Below, in pieces: positions 56,760 through 64,000 of a stretch of DNA of 64,000 nt. The position numbers and the translations under genes are program-made. Position 1 is the first letter of the stretch, and each line of letters begins with the position of its first letter. The stretch comes from Brachyhypopomus gauderio (taxonomy: Eukaryota; Chordata; Actinopteri; Gymnotiformes; Hypopomidae), in NCBI RefSeq assembly GCF_052324685.1, contig NC_135228.1, positions 15,124,420 through 15,188,419 of the forward strand. Direction: 5' to 3'. The notes beneath the pieces are model-generated. The model was not told the DNA's origin. It searched no databases and worked only from the letters and a program-made list of their open reading frames with translations.

Positions 56760-59700
56760 CTCACACACTCTGTATCTCTGTGCTCCTCTGAGCGAGACTT
56801 TTAGACTGCACTCACTTTCTAACCACAGCATAACATTTGTCATAAAACATGTCCATTACCCTCGAAACAATTTGTTTAGTTAATCCTCTCAAAATTACAA
56901 TTTAACTATTACATAAAAAATATCTAGACTGGAAAATGCCCCCATCATCGTAGTAACTTTTGAAATTCCGATACTGCTTAGGATGCAAAGAGAAATTTGA
57001 GCATAAAATGCTATTTTACTACAGCTTCTATGTGTTTTAGGACACTTGGCAGGACAATGATGAAGACTGTTATGTCTATAATATAAATGTTTTAGTCCAA
57101 GGTGATTTCTTTATGAAAAATGCAACCCAAATTGAGTGCATATCAGTCTCAGCATCTAGTTTGTTTTATGCAGATTTGAGTCCTTGTCAGTTTGTCACTT
57201 GTAACTTTTGATGGCTTTTATACCAAACATTCATTGGTGTAGTTGATGTAGCCAATTAGCATTGCTATACATTATATTTTTAGACTGTTGCAGCCAAGAG
57301 AAGCTTGTAGGGAATATGTAGAAAGAACGATGAACCAGTAGTTGCATGAAAGTGGACAAAAAGCTGCTTAAGACTGTTCAATAAACTCGTTTCTGCTGCA
57401 ACCAGCTGAAGCTCTCAGATACACCTAATGAGTTCAGAAGAGGAGTCCCCCTTCAGGTCCACAGACACACGTCCAACACACAGGATGTGAGGTGAAGGCT
57501 GCGTTCACTCACAGTAACGACTCATGCAGCTCGTGGAAAAGCCACTCTAACGAAATTAAGCAAAGCACTCAGAGAACAGCACGAACAGATGGGCGTGGAG
57601 CCCTTTACATTTCAGTGAATTAATATCTGCATAAAACTGCAACCCCCAACATCTTCAAGAAGAATCATTAAGATTTTCTCCACCTTCCTGTTGCCACAGT
57701 GTATTGAAGAAGTATCCCAAAAACTAAACAAAAACGCATTTACAATGAAGGCTCTGAATTCAATGACCAAAAGAAGCTTTAATTTAAATAGTAAGGGGGG
57801 GAAAAAAAAATCACATAAAAAAACTGTACATAACTCTTAATATTGAATTACAGCTTTTAAATAAAACAATCCCCCAATATAACTAAAAGATGATTTAAAA
57901 AAGGAGGGATGGTGTAGTATTTTACAAGAGTTGTGCAAAAGCAGAATTAATCGATTTACTTCCCAAAACGACAGGAGTCAAAGGTCAGAGAGTGTTCTTC
58001 CGTGCTAGGGACAGAGAGGGACATAGAGAGGGACACAGGAACATGGCTCTCCTAAGACTCAGAGTAGTGTCTTTCTTTGAAAAAGAACCAGAAATCCAAT
58101 AATAATAAAATAGATTGATATATTTTTAAATATATATAATATTTATATATATACAAAACATGCTATACATAAATGGCAGAGAATCATTGGATCCCTTTTG
58201 TTATTGACACCCGAGACTGTCCAGTAACTTGTGCTTGCCTTCCTGCAATTCAGAAACAAACAAACAAACAAACAAACAGGCTTTGGAAAAACTATACTGC
58301 AGATAGAAAGAGAAATGGCCCTGATGATGAGACAATTAGGCCTCTGTCCAGCTCTAAGGTAGTCAACAAGAATTAAAGTCCACAAAATTAGGGCCACTGG
58401 CTGACCATTGCTTAGCGTGTGTGTGAACAGTAAAACCATACTGGAGTCGTCCCCCCCAAAAATGGTTAATGTTGAACATCTGGTTGTGTGTAAATGTGAG
58501 TGGAGTCTAGACAGAGCAAGCAGTGCCCCCACCCAAAGGTGGATGACGTATGGAATTATCTGAATGGAGATCCTGCTTAGCATTCCCACAACATGCCGTC
58601 TGTATCCTCATCACCCGTGGAAAGAGACCGTCCGAATACCTTGAGTCCAAAATCATTCAATATTTTTTAGGACTTTGAGCATTTAGGAACTATTCTACAT
58701 ATTGCCATTATCTGACAGGAACCCTTGTGTGAAGACGTCACCGAGTTTCTTCCGTCCGGTTCTTTAAACCAGGTTGCCAAGCAGTTGAAAATAGCCAAAT
58801 GTATGCAGGTGCGACCCTGGTTCCGTTTCTGTGGCAACACCACTAGTGTAGACTTGAGTGTGTCAGCAGCACGCAGAAATGAGCTCATCACACTCCCACC
58901 TCACATGGCAATGTGAGCCTTTAAACACTCAAAATCGTGTCAAATCCAAAGTGTACATTTAACAACATTGGTGCTGCAAAACAATAAAGGCAGTTATTTT
59001 GAAAAGCACATCAAAAATGCTTGTGTATGGGGGTTATTCTATCTGACCTGTATATCATGAACTGAAGTGTACTAAAATACCTGGGCAAGAAACTGACTAA
59101 AGCCAGGACAATATCAGAAGGAAAGACTTATCACCAGCACCAGAAAGGCCATCATTGTGACTGGAGCCTCACTAGCAAGTCACCAGTCACCTCCAGTGAA
59201 AGCAGCAGACCGCATTACACCACCAAACCTTGGACCAGTGCTCAGCACAGAGCTCTCCAGCCTCCGGTGGTGTGTGTGGGTGTGTGTTGTTTTGGTCAGC
59301 CATGCCACTTCACATATAAGGCACCATCTCCAAATCCTTAATTTAGAGGAACCCACAATGCAATGGCCACCATGTCAGGTCAACCCTTGAGACCAGCTCA
59401 GAATTCAGGGTGCGGCTTTGGCCATTTTGCACAGAAAGAAACAAACTACAGAAAAAATAATAATAATAATGGGATGGTTCTGAAAGCCAGTGGTTCAAAG
59501 CTCAGTTACACACAACACATGGTCTCCTCACACTTGGCCACAGGGTGTGCTGAGGTGTCTTGATCTTCACCACCACCTACAGTCCCCTCTGCAGTCAGCC
59601 AGCCCATCATTGGCCCATTTCTGGTGGGGATGGATCAATACAAGAAAATCCCACCAAACACCTGGCAGCTGTGGGCTTAATCCCAGGTGAATTAGAACAC

Positions 59701-59900
59701 AAACCAGACCCTTATTGATTGCAAGTGTGAAAGATGCCTTAAAAAGTTCCCAACAGGGCAGTTACAGTTGAATCAGAGAAGCATCACCTTTCCAGTTAAT
59801 TTCAGCATTTTACAGTTACGGTGACACCCCCCCCCCCCCCCTTTACATCCTTCCACCTCCAAGATTAGCAATCAAATAAATATGTATTTTTGTTTTAAAC
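56760..59900. other. Gap between the CTX-family gene and PCNX3
   Basis: No coding sequence recognised. It holds AT-rich DNA near 58090-58160 and a short AAAC repeat near 58255-58280. Part of the right side may be PCNX3 3' untranslated sequence. Confidence 0.4.
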
Positions 59901-59909
59901 TGGAATATC

Positions 59910-59915
59910 TTTATT
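59910..59915 (-). promoter_or_regulatory. Candidate poly(A) signal of PCNX3
   Basis: AATAAA on the minus strand about 1.46 kb after the PCNX3 stop codon. A more distal end is also possible. Confidence 0.35.
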
Positions 59916-60240
59916 CATTTCTTCCAAAGATCTTCCAACTAAAACGCTGGAGATTAAACAAAAATAAAAGTCAAGTGTCGCAGTAGTTTGGTTAGTTCTA
60001 TTAGTAGTAGAAGGGGATGGTGCAGTAGCAGTAGTATTGCAGTAGGGGGGGCTGTACTGCAGGTGCTAGCTGATCGCCAGCAGTAAGAAAGTAAAGGCTC
60101 TAAAAGAGGCTGGAGCCAGCACTGTGCTCCTCCCACTACAGCAGGTCCACAGCACACTGGGTAGAGTAGTCAGGGACTGGGAAAACCAGTCACTGGCAAA
60201 TCGGTGTAGTCTGGATATAAAAACATGCATTAGGAGTGGG

Positions 60241-60241
<1 letters not shown>

Positions 60242-60289
<48 letters not shown>
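60242..60289. repeat. GT microsatellite in the PCNX3 3' region
   Basis: About 23 GT units, probably within the PCNX3 3' untranslated region, where the transcript would read as CA repeats. Confidence 0.95.
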
Positions 60290-60293
<4 letters not shown>

Positions 60294-60456
60294 CCTCATT
60301 CATATTCCAGTAAAAAGGACCACTAGTTTGTCAGCGATCCTTCTGTCTTACGTTTCAGATCGGTTCCACCTGAGAAGCCCTCGACTCCCACGCTTCAGAC
60401 CCCCCCCCCCCTTCCTGACCGTGTAAACTGTAGAGGGAGGAGCACCAAACGTCAGT

Positions 60457-60554
60457 CTGTACGAGTTCAAAGGTCAGGGGGTGCGCGGGAGCATCTCTGT
60501 GTACGAGTTCAAAGGTCAGGGGGCGCACGAGAACATGTCTGTGTACGAGTTCAA
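60457..60554. repeat. 42-bp minisatellite, about 2.3 units
   Basis: GTACGAGTTCAAAGGTCAGG recurs with a 42-bp period (ACGAGTTC at 461, 503 and 545 past 60000). Confidence 0.8.
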
Positions 60555-60990
60555 GTCGTATCCCTGAAGCTGGTTGACCTAGCGGACGTGTGAAAGCACC
60601 TCGCTCCCGTCGCTCAGCTTTGTGGAATGTGTTCCGCGGGACAGAAGGAACAGAAAGCCCAAGTCCTTTGGTGCTTGAAGTTTGCAGATGCACATGAAGG
60701 GGCCTCTAGAGATAGAAAGGTGTGTGTGTGTGTGTGTGTGAAGATCCATATCTGCGGAACAGTAGCCATCTGTTTACTGGCTCGAGCTGCTCTCTTCAGC
60801 ACAGGTGGAAAAGAAAGGATTTGCTACAGAAGACTTACGAGTTCTCTTTATGTCAACATCGTTGTGATGAAGTGAAGGATTCTTATCAGGTTTTTCAAAA
60901 TCCTCAAGGACCAGCCAATACATGCAGAAACATCTATTGTGATTGTACTGGCTTGGCCATATTGGCTTGTGAGCACCGAGGCCAAAACGT

Positions 60991-61098
60991 TGACCAGAGG
61001 TCCACTCAGACCATGCAGCCATGACCAGAGGTCCACTCAGACCATGCAGCCATGACCAGAGGTCCACTCAGACCATGCAGCCATGACCAGAGGTCCAC
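60991..61098. repeat. 31-bp minisatellite, about 3.5 units
   Basis: Tandem units of TGACCAGAGGTCCACTCAGA followed by CCATGCAGCCA, almost identical to each other, in the PCNX3 3' region. Confidence 0.9.
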
Positions 61099-61377
61099 TC
61101 ATCCAACATCACTGCTTGGTCCGTCTTGGAAAGGGGAGGATGCAACACTCTTCCCTCGTGTGCCCTCGCACGGAGCAGGACTACAGGAAACGCTTTTACC
61201 AAACGCTGTTACTGCAGTGGCCTGAAGCACAGACAGGGCACTGATGGGCTCGGGGAGGTCAGCTGGTCTCGTTCCTTCTCTCCTCACTGTCCTACGGCTG
61301 AGTGACGAGGGCGATGGACTCTGCAGCTTCGTTCATTACTGGTTGTGCTGGTTGTGCTGGTTGTTCTCTGGGAAGGC

Positions 61378-64000
<2,623 letters not shown>

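Noticed and set aside
60991-61098. Possible CRISPR-like array
   Set aside because: The units are directly adjacent without spacers and the genome is vertebrate; it is a minisatellite.

Overview
The window looks like teleost fish DNA. The evidence is intron-rich genes with GT-AG splice sites, long CA/GT microsatellites, hAT and Tc1 elements, and a repeat with a TTATCCAGAGCGACTTACA-type core that is very common in fish. The genus cannot be told from the sequence. Gene models were built by hand from splice sites and remembered family sequences; reading frames close exactly across all exons of the four complete main genes.

Layout: (1) 1-19.5 kb is a tandem pair of complement factor B/C2-like genes on the plus strand, full of mobile elements. 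Copy A (662-4704) is only a 3' half, and one coding exon is split by a solo LTR. Copy B (8832-19183) is a complete 18-exon gene of 762 codons, with signal peptide, three CCP domains, VWA domain and a serine protease with its triad. Around and inside them lie several solo LTRs, a young non-autonomous LTR element (5702-7816), a chimeric LTR insertion (13121-14054), and a nest of hAT and LTR insertions in one intron. (2) 21.2-26.1 kb is BBS1 (plus strand, 583 aa) with a candidate RFX X-box in its promoter. (3) 27.4-33.4 kb is a classical calpain large subunit, calpain-1-like (minus strand, 21 coding exons, 704 aa), tail-to-tail with BBS1. (4) 36.0-47.6 kb is PACS1 (plus strand, 24 exons, 902 aa). 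(5) 49.2-55.1 kb is a CTX-family (CXADR/VSIG-like) membrane protein with V and C2 immunoglobulin domains (plus strand, 296 aa), followed by a decayed copy of its transmembrane exon. (6) 61.4-64.0 kb is the 3' end of Pecanex-like 3 (minus strand, continuing off the window).

BBS1, CAPN1, PACS1 and PCNX3 are neighbours on human 11q13, so 21-64 kb is an old conserved block; the complement genes are a separate, fast-changing neighbour. The genes do not form one pathway: complement convertase, ciliary BBSome, calcium protease, trans-Golgi sorting, cell adhesion and a multipass membrane protein are independent jobs. No undescribed multi-gene system was found. The most interesting signals are the remodelled complement pair (exon split by an LTR, GDSGG changed to GNSGG, mosaic divergence), the chimeric inverted LTR insertion, and two 3' splice sites whose polypyrimidine tract is replaced by a long TG repeat.
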